Under the pieces are notes generated by a model. It did not search any database, had not been told where the DNA came from, and worked only from the letters and a program-made list of their open reading frames with translations. Of a stretch of 64,000 nucleotides of DNA, positions 45,583 through 54,521 are shown one piece after another. Each line of letters starts with the position of its first letter. The first letter of the stretch is position 1. The translations under genes were made by a program, and so were the position numbers. Origin of the DNA: Salinicola lusitanus (GTDB lineage: Bacteria > Pseudomonadota > Gammaproteobacteria > Pseudomonadales > Halomonadaceae); NCBI RefSeq assembly GCF_003206045.1, contig NZ_PZJM01000003.1:580037-644036 (forward strand), written 5' to 3'.

Positions 45583-46062
45583 ATGGTTCCACCGTTACCG
45601 TCATGCCGCCACGCGGCGATACCAGAGGATTTCACCATCAAACGCTCGACACTGATTCGCTCGATAGGCTTCATGGGAATCGCACTCATGGCCGCCACAC
45701 TCACCGGCTGCGCGAACACCCGGGGCCCGGGCCTCGGCTCGGCTCTGGACGCCGCCACCACCGCCTACGCCCTGGATCACGGGTACGAAGAGGCCAACCC
45801 GCTGTTGTCACCCATCGGCGACCCCTACCTCTCGGCGCTGGCGGTCATCGGGGTGAAACAAGGCATCAAGTACTCACTGCATGAGTATGCCGGCCTGAAC
45901 GAGGATTGTGCGCATTACGGCGTGGAGACGGCCGCCATGGGCGCTGGCGGCTGGAACCTGGCCATACTGGCGGGGGCCGCAACGGGCCCCGGCCTGATCG
46001 TCGGCGCACTGTTGGGCGCCGGCTACTGGCTGTGGAGCGACGGCGACGAAGCTTGCCGATAA
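45583..46062 (+). CDS. Putative lipoprotein with DUF5658-like motif
   Basis: The open frame from ATG 45583 gives 159 residues, but the natural start is uncertain. A lipoprotein signal KRSTLIRSIGFMGIALMAATLTGC begins about codon 20, and the best ribosome site (AGAGGA at 45624) precedes an ATC codon at 45637. After the lipobox Cys comes SALDAATTAYALDHGYEEANPLLSP, the D-x2-TT-L-x-G-x2-E-x-NP pattern of DUF5658-like membrane proteins, then two hydrophobic segments. Role unknown. Confidence 0.65.
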   Translation: MVPPLPSCRHAAIPEDFTIKRSTLIRSIGFMGIALMAATLTGCANTRGPGLGSALDAATTAYALDHGYEEANPLLSPIGDPYLSALAVIGVKQGIKYSLHEYAGLNEDCAHYGVETAAMGAGGWNLAILAGAATGPGLIVGALLGAGYWLWSDGDEACR

Positions 46063-46111
46063 TCTCGGCCACGAAGTGTGGCCGGGCACCGCGATGACGA
46101 ATCCGGTCGCG

Positions 46112-47815
46112 TCATTGAACCAGCTCGTCGGCATCGCCCGAAGCGTGTCCTCGGGCGATGTCGCGATGGCTGATCACGACCACGTCCCTGGGCCACCACT
46201 CGGGATGCTCGTCGCGGATGAACGCCAGCAGTTTTTCCCGGACGCTCACCTCGGCGGCCCATCCGGAGAGCGGGTCGATCGTCATCAGGTAGCAGGTCAC
46301 GGTCTGCGCCGGGCCGGTCTGGTCGGTCACGCAGCACAGCAGTTTGTGATGCTCGATCACGTTCTCCTCGGCCTTGGCGAACTCGAGGAACTTGTCGCGC
46401 AGGATCGCGATATCGGCGCTCAGGTGCAGCGTCAGCACGAGGCTGCGGTACTCCTTGGTACTCTTGGAGGAGAGGTTCTCGAACGCCTTCGACGCGAAAT
46501 AGGTAACCGGCACGATCAGACGGCGCTCGTTCCATAGCCGCAGCCTGATATGGGTATAGAAGATCCCCTCGACATAGGCCCACTGCCCCTCGAACATCAC
46601 CAGGTCGCCGACCCGTATCGGCTTGGCCAGCGATAGCTGAAACGATGACAGGATGTTGCCGAGCACGGCCTGCCCCGCCACGCCCACCAGCACCGCCAGC
46701 ACGCTCGCCGAGGCCAGAATCGACAGCCCCAGGGTTTCGAAGAGCTGAACCTGCCCCAGGACATAGATCGTCACCGCCGTCACCAGAATGAGAATGATGA
46801 TGCGTCGCACCGCATAGAGCGTCGTCAGCAACTTGCGGTCATCCCGGGGCTTGGAATCGTCGATCTGGCCCGCGAGGCGACGCGTCATCTTCAGCATCAT
46901 GGTATCGACGAGCCGCAGCCCGACGGCCCCGATCCCCCAGGCCAGAATGGCGATCAGCACCACGCGCAGGGTGGTCGTCGCGATCGCCGAGAAGGAGACG
47001 ACGTAATCGAGCAACGCCTGGGTCAGCAGCGACATCACGATGAGCGCCACCGGGCCGCGAATCTGCTTGGCAAAGATGCTCGGCGAGCCGGAGGGCAACC
47101 AGCGCGTCATCATCTCGACCAACCGGTAGACCGCCTTGCCGACCAGCGCGACCGCCAGCAGCACCAGCGGGATCGCGATCCACTCCCAGAGCCTGAGCGG
47201 CCCGAAGGAGTTCTTGAGGCTCTCGGGAATGTGGCGCTCGAACGCCGCCGGGCCGTACTCGTGATAGAGCGCGGGAATCGCCGCCACGCTCTCCGGCATG
47301 ATCAACCAGACCGGCTCCTCGCTATCCAGTTGATAGCGCCCCAGCCGGATGTCGTAGGTGTCGCCGTCGGCCTCGAGCGTGGCCAGTTCGATATCGCGCC
47401 GTGGTTCGCCGGCATGAGGGCTCTCGCCGGTCGGATCCTCGATCGCGGCATCCTGGCGTCCGGAGAGATTCGAAATGCGGATCGACTTGCCACGCTGGAA
47501 GATGGCGGCGAGCTCTCGGGCCAGCTCGGCGCCCCGCTCACGCTGTTCCGCCGGGGAAAGATCGGCAAGGTTGAGGATGTGGGCCGCCGCCTCGAAATCG
47601 CCCTGGTCGGTCAGATCGCGGAAGGTCCGCATCGCCTCCCGGGGGGTTCTGAGCTTGACGGAACCCGGTGCCTTCCCCAGGCCGCTATTCAGCGAATCGA
47701 TGGCGTACCAGTCCTGCACGCTGTCTGCGTCCTGGGTCTGCGCCAGGCACAGGCTGGATACCAGCCATATCGATGCCGCCACCAACCACCGCTGCCATGA
47801 GCCCGTTCGTTTCAT
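46112..47815 (-). CDS. MscS-family mechanosensitive channel
   Basis: 567 residues from ATG 47815 (an in-frame ATG at 47854 with GGAAGG would add 13). A Sec signal (ending SLCLAQ) is followed by a periplasmic domain of about 170 residues, then about five membrane segments (210-390). The pore helix ASASVLAVLVGVAGQAVLGNILSSFQL and the beta domain with KPIRVGDLVMFEGQWAYVEGI (MscS core) follow, with a C-terminal cytoplasmic domain. It should release solutes on hypo-osmotic shock, which suits a salt-adapted bacterium. It has a larger periplasmic part than classic MscS. Confidence 0.9.
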   Translation of the reverse strand: MKRTGSWQRWLVAASIWLVSSLCLAQTQDADSVQDWYAIDSLNSGLGKAPGSVKLRTPREAMRTFRDLTDQGDFEAAAHILNLADLSPAEQRERGAELARELAAIFQRGKSIRISNLSGRQDAAIEDPTGESPHAGEPRRDIELATLEADGDTYDIRLGRYQLDSEEPVWLIMPESVAAIPALYHEYGPAAFERHIPESLKNSFGPLRLWEWIAIPLVLLAVALVGKAVYRLVEMMTRWLPSGSPSIFAKQIRGPVALIVMSLLTQALLDYVVSFSAIATTTLRVVLIAILAWGIGAVGLRLVDTMMLKMTRRLAGQIDDSKPRDDRKLLTTLYAVRRIIILILVTAVTIYVLGQVQLFETLGLSILASASVLAVLVGVAGQAVLGNILSSFQLSLAKPIRVGDLVMFEGQWAYVEGIFYTHIRLRLWNERRLIVPVTYFASKAFENLSSKSTKEYRSLVLTLHLSADIAILRDKFLEFAKAEENVIEHHKLLCCVTDQTGPAQTVTCYLMTIDPLSGWAAEVSVREKLLAFIRDEHPEWWPRDVVVISHRDIARGHASGDADELVQ

Positions 47816-47887
47816 CCTTGAATCACCGCCTTCCTGAATCGTTCGCCGGATCATCCCGCCTTCCGTGATCCGCGTCCATCACGTGAA

Positions 47888-47909
47888 GCAATCCCGCGTG
47901 CGGGATTGC
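47888..47909 (-). terminator. Perfect hairpin after the SnoaL-like gene
   Basis: GCAATCCCGC, two-base centre, GCGGGATTGC: a 22-base perfect inverted repeat, 40 bases beyond the stop of the gene at 47950-48336 and 72 bases before the channel start. The T run is short on both strands. Confidence 0.55.
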
Positions 47910-47949
47910 CTTTAGGATCCACCGTGGCTCCGGCACTGGCGAAAGCACG

Positions 47950-48336
47950 CTACAAGTCGAACAGCTGCCGTTCGATCCCGGTCTTGTCGATGACCGACCA
48001 CACCTGCTGGATCTTCCCCTCGGCGAACCGATAGAAGACGTTCTCGTGAAACACGACCCGCCGACCGTCGACGGGTAGCCCCATGAACTCGGCCTTGGGA
48101 TGACAATCGAAACATAGCCTGCTGGCGACGGTCGCGGCGTCGCATACCAGCCGTTCGACGAAGAAGCGCAGGTCGGGTATGTCGCGGTAGTCGCCGGCGA
48201 GCATCTCGCGATACCCCCTCAGGCCAAGCTCCGAATCATTGTGGATCACGGTATCACTGACGAACTCATCGAGTCCGTCCAGGTCTCGTGCGTTCAGACA
48301 CGCAATATAGGCTTCATAGCGCGGCTTCAGATCCAT
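47950..48336 (-). CDS. SnoaL/NTF2-like small protein
   Basis: 128 residues with the cone-shaped NTF2 fold suggested by RYEAYIACLNARDLDGLDEFVSDTVIHND at the start and GRRVVFHENVFYRFAEGKIQQVWSVIDK at the end, as in ester cyclases (SnoaL-like) with unknown bacterial roles. It lies alone upstream of the channel gene on the same strand. No substrate can be assigned. Confidence 0.8.
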   Translation of the reverse strand: MDLKPRYEAYIACLNARDLDGLDEFVSDTVIHNDSELGLRGYREMLAGDYRDIPDLRFFVERLVCDAATVASRLCFDCHPKAEFMGLPVDGRRVVFHENVFYRFAEGKIQQVWSVIDKTGIERQLFDL

Positions 48337-48490
48337 TCACGCCTCCTCGTCTGATCGATATGAAAAGGGCTTTCGCAACCCGCCCCGGAATCAGCGATGC
48401 GAAAGTCTCTGCGGCTTCGGCCTCACCACAATTGCCGCGCACCATCGCGGCTGACACGGCTTCACCGGCGCCGATCAGACCGACGCAGCG

Positions 48491-48521
48491 CCGCTCCCGC
48501 CGACGCTTTCGGCGGGAGCGG
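48491..48521. other. Strong 13-base-pair hairpin in divergent region
   Basis: CCGCTCCCGCCGA, loop CGCTT, TCGGCGGGAGCGG: thirteen perfect pairs. It lies 155 bases upstream of the SnoaL-like start and 131 bases upstream of the DUF2231 gene, so it is not placed as a normal terminator. It may be a REP-like element or a transcript-end structure for an unseen small RNA. Confidence 0.5.
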
Positions 48522-48651
48522 AAGCGTGATCGGCGTGTTGAGGGCTCGACGAGTCAACTACACTTTCCCCAATGGACGGGATGTCTCCCCCCGACAAGGC
48601 CCTTGCCACCCCGGTGACGTGTCTTCGTTTGACCAGCAAAAGGAGCTTGCC

Positions 48652-49080
48652 ATGATTGCCACTGCCGAACGACCGGTCCGCACCGGGCCGAATCCACTAC
48701 ACGGAATGCTGCTTGCCGGCGGCTTCCCGCTCTTCCTGGGTGCCGCGCTGAGCGACTACGCGTATTTCACGAGCTTCAACATCCAGTGGGCCACCTTCTC
48801 CTCCTGGCTGATCGCCGGTGGCCTGGTGTTCTGCGGCTTTGCGCTGATCTGCGCGCTGATCGGAATCTTTCGTCCCGCCGGCAGCCGCGGCCTCTCCATA
48901 CTCTACTTCGTGCTGCTGTTGGTGACCTGGGTCCTCGGCTTCGTCAATGCCCTGGTTCACTCCCGGGACGCCTGGGCAATGATGCCAACGGGTCTGACCC
49001 TGTCGGTGGTCGTCGCAGTGCTCGCGTTCGCCGCCATCTGGATTGGATTCACCAGCCGCAAGAGCGGAGGTCGCTCATGA
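48652..49080 (+). CDS. DUF2231-type membrane protein
   Basis: 142 residues from ATG 48652 (AGGAG 6 bases upstream). Four membrane helices; the N-terminal NPLHGMLLAGGFPLFLGAALSDYAYF block is characteristic of DUF2231 proteins. The gene overlaps the PQQ-type dehydrogenase gene by ATGA. DUF2231 proteins are often beside PQQ or heme redox genes and may be membrane electron or heme partners; the role here is inferred only from that pairing. Confidence 0.85.
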   Translation: MIATAERPVRTGPNPLHGMLLAGGFPLFLGAALSDYAYFTSFNIQWATFSSWLIAGGLVFCGFALICALIGIFRPAGSRGLSILYFVLLLVTWVLGFVNALVHSRDAWAMMPTGLTLSVVVAVLAFAAIWIGFTSRKSGGRS

Positions 49081-50510
49081 GACACGCCAGCAGATCAACC
49101 CGCATGCGTTATGTCGCCCCCTTGTCGATCCTGCTGCTGGCTGGCGGCGCCCACGCCGTCGACGACGATCAGCAGTATGGCGCCAACCCGGAGCTGCCCG
49201 ATCCCCAGCGCGGGCTGCTGCCCAACATGAGCGTCCCCGAGCAGGCGCCCTGGGATGACAAGCTACCCACGGTGCCGGATGGCTACAGCATTCAGGCCAT
49301 CGCGACCGATCTCAAGATTCCGCGTCAGACACTGGTGCTGCCGAACGGCGATATCCTGGTTGCCGAGGGCAGTGGCGGCCACGCCCCGAAACTCAAGCCG
49401 AAGGACTTCATCGCCGGTGTGATCAAGGCCAAGGGCAAGACCTCGGTCAAGGGTGGCAACCGCTTGACGCTACTGCGTGACAGCGATGGAGACGGCACCT
49501 ACGAAGAACAGACGGTATTCGCCGAGAATCTCGACGCGCCCTACGGCCTCGCCCTGGTCGGCAACGACCTCTATGTCGCCAACCAGGGGGCACTGGTTCG
49601 ATTCGACTACCAGCAAGGCCAGACCCAGGCCAGCGGCGCGCCCGAGCTCGTGACCCCGCTGCCCGCCGAGATCAATCACCACTGGACCAAAGCGCTGACG
49701 GCAAGTGCCGACGGCCAGACGCTATACGTCGGTATCGGCTCGAACAGCAATATCACCGAGCGCGGCATGGAAGCGGAAGTCGATCGTGCGGAAATCTGGG
49801 CGATCGACCCGGAGACCGGCGCGCATCGCGCCTATGCCACCGGCGTGCGCAACCCCACCGCACTGACCATCCAGCCTGGGACGGATCGACTCTGGGCCGT
49901 CGCCAATGAGCGTGACGAGCTCGGCCCGCATCTGGTGCCGGACTACCTCACCTCCATCCAGGATGGCGGCTTCTACGGCTGGCCGTACAGCTACTGGGGA
50001 CAGCACGTCGACCCGCGAGTGAAGCCGGAAAACCCGGAGTTGGTCGAGTCGGCGATCGCCCCCGACTACAGCCTCGGCTCACATCGTGCGCCCCTGGGTG
50101 TCGCCTTCTCCAATGATGCCGTGGGGGGTGAGTTCACTGATGGCGCCTTCGTCGGCGAACACGGCAGCTGGAATCGTGCCGATCCGGTCGGCTACAAGGT
50201 CGTCTTCGTTCCGTTCCAGAACGGCGAGCCTGCCGGCGACCCCATCGATTTCGTCTCCGGCTTTCTCACCGATGACGGCAGGACACGGGGGCGCCCGGTC
50301 GGTGTGACCGTTGCGCCGGATGGCTCGGTGATCATCGCCGACGACCTGACCAACGCGGTGTGGCGCGTCACCCGGGATGATGCGGGTCAACCCGCCAATG
50401 GCGCCGAAGGCGCTACCGTGTCCGCGGACGATTCCACGATGACTGGCGGAGAAGCCGACGCCGCCAGCGACGATCCGGCCGCCGCGGGCGAGACCGCCAG
50501 CTCGACCTGA
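49077..50510 (+). CDS. Periplasmic PQQ-type sugar/sorbosone dehydrogenase
   Basis: 477 residues, Sec signal (about 1-27, ending AHA). A six-bladed beta-propeller of the soluble glucose dehydrogenase/sorbosone dehydrogenase family is indicated by TLVLPNGDILVAEG, GIGSNSNITERGM, YATGVRNPTALTIQP, NERDELGPHLVPDY, HRAPLGVAF and FVGEHGSWNR. The C-terminal 60 residues are a low-complexity Asp/Ala/Ser tail. It overlaps the DUF2231 gene and should oxidise an aldose or similar compound with PQQ in the periplasm. Confidence 0.88.
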   Translation: MRHASRSTRMRYVAPLSILLLAGGAHAVDDDQQYGANPELPDPQRGLLPNMSVPEQAPWDDKLPTVPDGYSIQAIATDLKIPRQTLVLPNGDILVAEGSGGHAPKLKPKDFIAGVIKAKGKTSVKGGNRLTLLRDSDGDGTYEEQTVFAENLDAPYGLALVGNDLYVANQGALVRFDYQQGQTQASGAPELVTPLPAEINHHWTKALTASADGQTLYVGIGSNSNITERGMEAEVDRAEIWAIDPETGAHRAYATGVRNPTALTIQPGTDRLWAVANERDELGPHLVPDYLTSIQDGGFYGWPYSYWGQHVDPRVKPENPELVESAIAPDYSLGSHRAPLGVAFSNDAVGGEFTDGAFVGEHGSWNRADPVGYKVVFVPFQNGEPAGDPIDFVSGFLTDDGRTRGRPVGVTVAPDGSVIIADDLTNAVWRVTRDDAGQPANGAEGATVSADDSTMTGGEADAASDDPAAAGETASST

Positions 50511-50525
50511 TCACGAAGGCAGGAT

Positions 50526-50565
50526 CGACGATGCCCTGCTGGCGCACGCCAGCGGGGCATCGTCG
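50526..50565. terminator. 18-base-pair bidirectional terminator
   Basis: An almost perfect stem of 18 pairs (one T-G wobble) closed by a GCAC loop, between the dehydrogenase and the converging lldD. There is no T run, but it is the most stable hairpin I found in the window. Confidence 0.75.
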
Positions 50566-50591
50566 TCACGACCGAAGATAACTTCCTGGTT

Positions 50592-51788
50592 TCAGAACTT
50601 GGCGGCTTCCGGCGACGCCACCGCCGGGCGCTGCTCGCGCGCCAGCGACTCCACGGCCGATTCCAGATGGCTGGCATTGATATCGGCAGGGGAGTGGGCA
50701 CCGATCAGCGTCATGGTCACGCGCAGGTCCGCCGCGATCAGCTCCAGCAGATGCGAGACGCCGCGCTCGCCATCCGCTGCCAGCGCATAGGCGTAGGCCC
50801 GGCCCAGCAGCACCCCCTTCGCGCCCAGCGCCAGCATCCTGACCACATCCAGCCCGGAGCGAACGCCGGAGTCCGCCAGTACCGTCAGCTCGTCACCAAC
50901 GGCATCGACGATATGCGGCAACGCCCTCGCGGTGGGGATCGCGCCGTCGAGCTGCCGTCCGCCATGGTTGGAGACGATGATGCCGTCGGCCCCCATGCGT
51001 ACCGCATCCCGGGCGTCTTCCTTGTCCAGCAGCCCCTTGATGATCAGGTTGCCCTTCCAGCTATCGCGGATCCACTCCAGCTCGCTCCAACTGATGGAGG
51101 GATCGAAGTTCTTGGCCAGAAACCCCATGTAGTCGTCCATGTTCATCTCGCGGCCGGTATACGCCTCGATGTTGCCGAACGACAAAGGCTTGCCCTTGAG
51201 CGCGACGTCGAGCGCCCACCGGGGGTGGGTCAGCGCCTGGACGGTCTGGCGCAGTTTGGCATGGGGGCCGGACATGCCGGAGTGGCGATCACGGTAGCGC
51301 GAGCCCGGCAGCGGCATGTCGACAGTGAAGACCAGTGTCTTCATGCCCGCCGCCCAGGCGCGCTCCAGCGCGTTCTGCATGAAGCCGCGATCCTTCAGCA
51401 CGTAGAGCTGGGACCACAGCTCGCCGTTGGCGCCCTTCGCCACCTCCTCGATGGAACAGACCGACACCGTCGACAGCGCATAGGGAATGCCGGCCTTTTC
51501 CGCCGCCCTGGCGGCCTGGACCTCGCCGCGACGCGCGTACATGCCGGTCGCCCCGACCGGCGCCAGCGCCACCGGCAGCTTCCAGCGGCTGCCGAGCACC
51601 TCGGTCTCGAGCGCCGGCGTGCCGCCGCCCTGCAGCACCCGCTGGCGCAGCGGAATGGCCTGCAGGGCCTCGACGTTGCTGCGCATCGTGCTCTCGGTCA
51701 CCGCGCCACCGTCGAGATAGTCGAACAGAAAGCGAGGAACACGCCGCTTGGCAGCTCGGCGGTAATCGGAAGGGCCTGAGATGATCAT
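50592..51788 (-). CDS. lldD: L-lactate dehydrogenase (FMN, quinone-linked)
   Basis: Membrane-associated oxidation of L-lactate to pyruvate with electrons to the quinone pool. 398 residues (E. coli 396). FMN/active-site blocks: [66 protein letters not shown] and the catalytic His in [11 protein letters not shown]. The start is ATG 51788. No lldP or lldR is adjacent. Two copies of CGCTCGGTTCGGGAGC lie just upstream. Confidence 0.94.
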   Translation of the reverse strand: MIISGPSDYRRAAKRRVPRFLFDYLDGGAVTESTMRSNVEALQAIPLRQRVLQGGGTPALETEVLGSRWKLPVALAPVGATGMYARRGEVQAARAAEKAGIPYALSTVSVCSIEEVAKGANGELWSQLYVLKDRGFMQNALERAWAAGMKTLVFTVDMPLPGSRYRDRHSGMSGPHAKLRQTVQALTHPRWALDVALKGKPLSFGNIEAYTGREMNMDDYMGFLAKNFDPSISWSELEWIRDSWKGNLIIKGLLDKEDARDAVRMGADGIIVSNHGGRQLDGAIPTARALPHIVDAVGDELTVLADSGVRSGLDVVRMLALGAKGVLLGRAYAYALAADGERGVSHLLELIAADLRVTMTLIGAHSPADINASHLESAVESLAREQRPAVASPEAAKF

Positions 51789-51801
51789 GGATTCGCCTTA
51801 A

Positions 51802-51844
51802 CGCTCGGTTCGGGAGCAGTGAAAAAGTCGCTCGGTTCGGGAGC
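51802..51844. promoter_or_regulatory. Direct repeat upstream of lldD
   Basis: CGCTCGGTTCGGGAGC at 51802-51817 and exactly again at 51829-51844, 27 bases apart. Each copy has GCTC/GAGC dyad ends. The first ends only 14 bases before the lldD start, so it would lie in the leader: either an operator pair or a small tandem duplication. Confidence 0.5.
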
Positions 51845-51983
51845 GATGAAGAAGATACTCGCCGCACGGCGAGGGGAAACGGAAGCTGCGATGAGCCGCT
51901 AGCGTACCAAGTCTCCTCGCAGAGGCGCGGGTCTCGAGATTAGGACTTTAGTCGGAGCCGCCGGCCCTGGCACGGCTGGCGTC

Positions 51984-53696
51984 TCACCCCGCCGGACCGA
52001 AGGTCTCGAAGTCGATCCGATCCGCCGCGACTCCGCGCGCCTCCAGCCCGGCGCTGATCTCGGCGAGAAACCGGGCCGGACCGCAGAGCAGATAGCTCGC
52101 GTCCGCCCCAGCGCCGAGTTCGAGCAGGTCGTCGGGGGTGACTCGCCCCTGGATGTCGTAATCGACACCCGCCGTATCGTTCGGGCGCGGTGCACTATAG
52201 AAGATGCGTCGTGTCACGTTGCCGGCCTTGGCCAACAATGCCCCGACCTCGGCCTGGAAGGCGTGCGTCCCGCCGTTGCGCGTGGCGTGCACGAACCAGA
52301 CCGGTGGCCCTTCGTTCTCCGCTTCCGCCACCACCTCGTGCAGCATGGCCAGCATCGGCGTGATCCCCACCCCGGCGCTGACCAGCACCAGCGGCCCTCG
52401 CCGGGACGGCAAGACGAACTCCCCCGCCGGCGGGCGGGCCGCGATGGCGTCGCCGACGGCGATTCCATCGTGCAGGAAACGTGATGCCGTGCCCCGCTCC
52501 TCGCGCTTGACGCTGATGCGGTAGGTCTCCTCGGCGGGCGACCCCGAGAGCGAGTAGCTGCGACCGATCCGACCCGACTGCTGGGGAATATCCAGCTCGA
52601 CCGCCAGATGCTGGCCGGCCTGGAATGGCGGCAGCGCGCCACCCTCGGGCTCGGCCAGGTAGAAAGAGGTGATCTGGTCGCTCTCTGCCACCTTGTCGAC
52701 GACCGTCAGCCGCAGCGGGGCTTCGTCTTCCCGACGCCACCGCAGCGCCAGCGCGGCCGGCCGGTCGACGACCTGCTCGACGCTCACTTCGATCCAGCGC
52801 TTGGCGTTCGGATCGCGGCTCTCTCCCTGGCTCCGCCGCGGCGACCAGTCGATGCGAGACCGACCGGTGATCTGCAGCAGGCCGCCGGTTTCGAAATCGA
52901 CGAACAGCAGTCCCACCCGGGGATCCTGGATCAGGTTGCCGAGGGTGTTGAAGAAGTTGTTGCCGGCGTAGTCCGGGATCCGCAGCGTTCCGTTCTCGGT
53001 CACTTGTACGAAGCCGGGCTCGCCGCCACGATGAGAGGCGTCGTAACCCCGGCTCGCGCCTGGCTCCCGGTCCGAATCGTGGGCCGAATCGGGATCGGAG
53101 ACAGAGCCGGAGACGGAGCCGATGAAGAACGTATCCGCTGCGGCGATTCGCGCACGCTGCCCGCTGTCGAGTCGCTCGGAGACGGCGGCGTCCGGCGCGA
53201 CCCCGGATGCGACCCGCCGCCACTCGCGCTCGCGGATGTACTGCGGGCAGTTGCCGAAGCTCTGTTGCACCTCGACGACCAGACGCTCCTGCGCCGACCG
53301 GACCACCCCGTTGAGCCGGTTGCGGCGACGCGTTGCCAGCTCGATACCGAGCAGGCCCACGTCCACCCCGGCCACGATCGCCGAGGCCAGCGGGTCCTGG
53401 GAATCGGGCGCGGCTGCCATCGCCAGCGTCCGCGCATCGGGCGTCTCGATGAAACCCTCGTCGCCCTCCAGCAGCGTGACCCAGGGGCGCCCCCGCGCAT
53501 CGCCGGCGGCCATGACGATGAACGGCAACTGAGCGAAGAACTCGCGATGCTGCTCGGGCATGTGGTCACGGATGAAGCTGCCGGCCGAACTAGCCAGACT
53601 TTCCACGCCGGCGCGCCGCTGCGCTTCGAGCTCACCTCGATGGAACGGCGTCTCCTGGAGAGTCGTCTCTTGGAAAGGCATCGTTTCGCGTGTCAT
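51984..53696 (-). CDS. PNPOx-like/ferredoxin-reductase fusion flavoprotein
   Basis: 570 residues. The N-terminal part (about 30-310) has a pyridoxamine-phosphate-oxidase-like split-barrel (ARGRPWVTLLEGDEGFIE and FFNTLGNLIQDPRVGLLFVDFETG). The C-terminal part (about 330-565) is a ferredoxin-NADP-reductase module with RSYSLSGSP (FAD), GVGITPMLAML (NAD) and LCGP. The [2Fe-2S] ferredoxin domain that often closes this architecture is missing: the protein stops right after FETFGPAG. A Ser/Asp-rich insert is at 194-225. It may be an NAD(P)H-dependent flavin or nitro compound reductase. Confidence 0.82.
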   Translation of the reverse strand: MTRETMPFQETTLQETPFHRGELEAQRRAGVESLASSAGSFIRDHMPEQHREFFAQLPFIVMAAGDARGRPWVTLLEGDEGFIETPDARTLAMAAAPDSQDPLASAIVAGVDVGLLGIELATRRRNRLNGVVRSAQERLVVEVQQSFGNCPQYIREREWRRVASGVAPDAAVSERLDSGQRARIAAADTFFIGSVSGSVSDPDSAHDSDREPGASRGYDASHRGGEPGFVQVTENGTLRIPDYAGNNFFNTLGNLIQDPRVGLLFVDFETGGLLQITGRSRIDWSPRRSQGESRDPNAKRWIEVSVEQVVDRPAALALRWRREDEAPLRLTVVDKVAESDQITSFYLAEPEGGALPPFQAGQHLAVELDIPQQSGRIGRSYSLSGSPAEETYRISVKREERGTASRFLHDGIAVGDAIAARPPAGEFVLPSRRGPLVLVSAGVGITPMLAMLHEVVAEAENEGPPVWFVHATRNGGTHAFQAEVGALLAKAGNVTRRIFYSAPRPNDTAGVDYDIQGRVTPDDLLELGAGADASYLLCGPARFLAEISAGLEARGVAADRIDFETFGPAG

Positions 53697-53724
53697 GACC
53701 GACCTCCGTCCGAACGTCCTCGAT

Positions 53725-54378
53725 TCAGGCCAGCACCGGCGAGCGCGCCATGCCGATGAAGCGGGGCAGCGCCTCGATACGCGCCAGCCAGGCCCGGACG
53801 TGCGGATAGGGATCGAGACTCACGCCGCCCTCCGGGGCGTGGGCGATATAGCTGTAGCCGGCGATATCGGCCAGCGTCGGCCGGTCAGCCACCAGCCAGT
53901 CGCGATCCTCGAGGTGGGCGTTCATCATCGTCAGCAGACCATGCGCCTTGGCCTTGGCGGCCTCGTGATCGAGCGGTGCGCCAAATACGGTGACGAGTCG
54001 CGCGGCGCAGGGGCCAGCGGCTATCTCGCCCGCCGCAATCGAGAGCCAGCGCTGCACCTGAGCTTTTTCGAGCGGCTCGTTGCCGGTCCAGACTGCAGGG
54101 TCACCGTAACGCTCGACCAGATAGGTGATGATGGCGTTGGAATCCGAAAGCGTGATGCCGTTGTCCTCGATCGCCGGCACCTGCCCCAGCGGGCTGAGCT
54201 TCAGATAGGCGGGCTCACGGTGGGCGCCGTTGGCCATGTCGAGATCGACGGTGTCGTAGGGTATCTCCAGCAGCGCCAGCATCAGCTCGACGCGGTGGCA
54301 ATGGCCCGACTTGGGGTTGCGATAAAGCTTTACGGGCTGATCGGTAAGGGCGTTGGTTTCAAGGTCGGCGTTCGACAT
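53725..54378 (-). CDS. Glutathione S-transferase
   Basis: 217 residues from ATG 54378 (GGGAG upstream). Thioredoxin-like N-domain with KLYRNPKSGHCHRVELML and SPLGQVPAIEDNGITLSDSNAIITYL (glutathione gamma-glutamyl contact in DSNAI), then an all-helical C-domain with DRPTLADIAGYSYI. Divergent from a LysR gene that probably regulates it. It is 28 bases upstream of the flavin reductase fusion on the same strand, so the two could share a detoxification operon. Confidence 0.9.
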   Translation of the reverse strand: MSNADLETNALTDQPVKLYRNPKSGHCHRVELMLALLEIPYDTVDLDMANGAHREPAYLKLSPLGQVPAIEDNGITLSDSNAIITYLVERYGDPAVWTGNEPLEKAQVQRWLSIAAGEIAAGPCAARLVTVFGAPLDHEAAKAKAHGLLTMMNAHLEDRDWLVADRPTLADIAGYSYIAHAPEGGVSLDPYPHVRAWLARIEALPRFIGMARSPVLA

Positions 54379-54521
54379 GACAGGCTCCCTCATCGCGATG
54401 ATGATCGGGTGATCGGAGCCGTCACTCTAGAACCACTTGGATTACGAAATAATAGGCGTATTCTGAAAGGAACTATTTTATATTCTGAAATTATCACTCC
54501 TCTCGAGCCAAGCTGGACATC

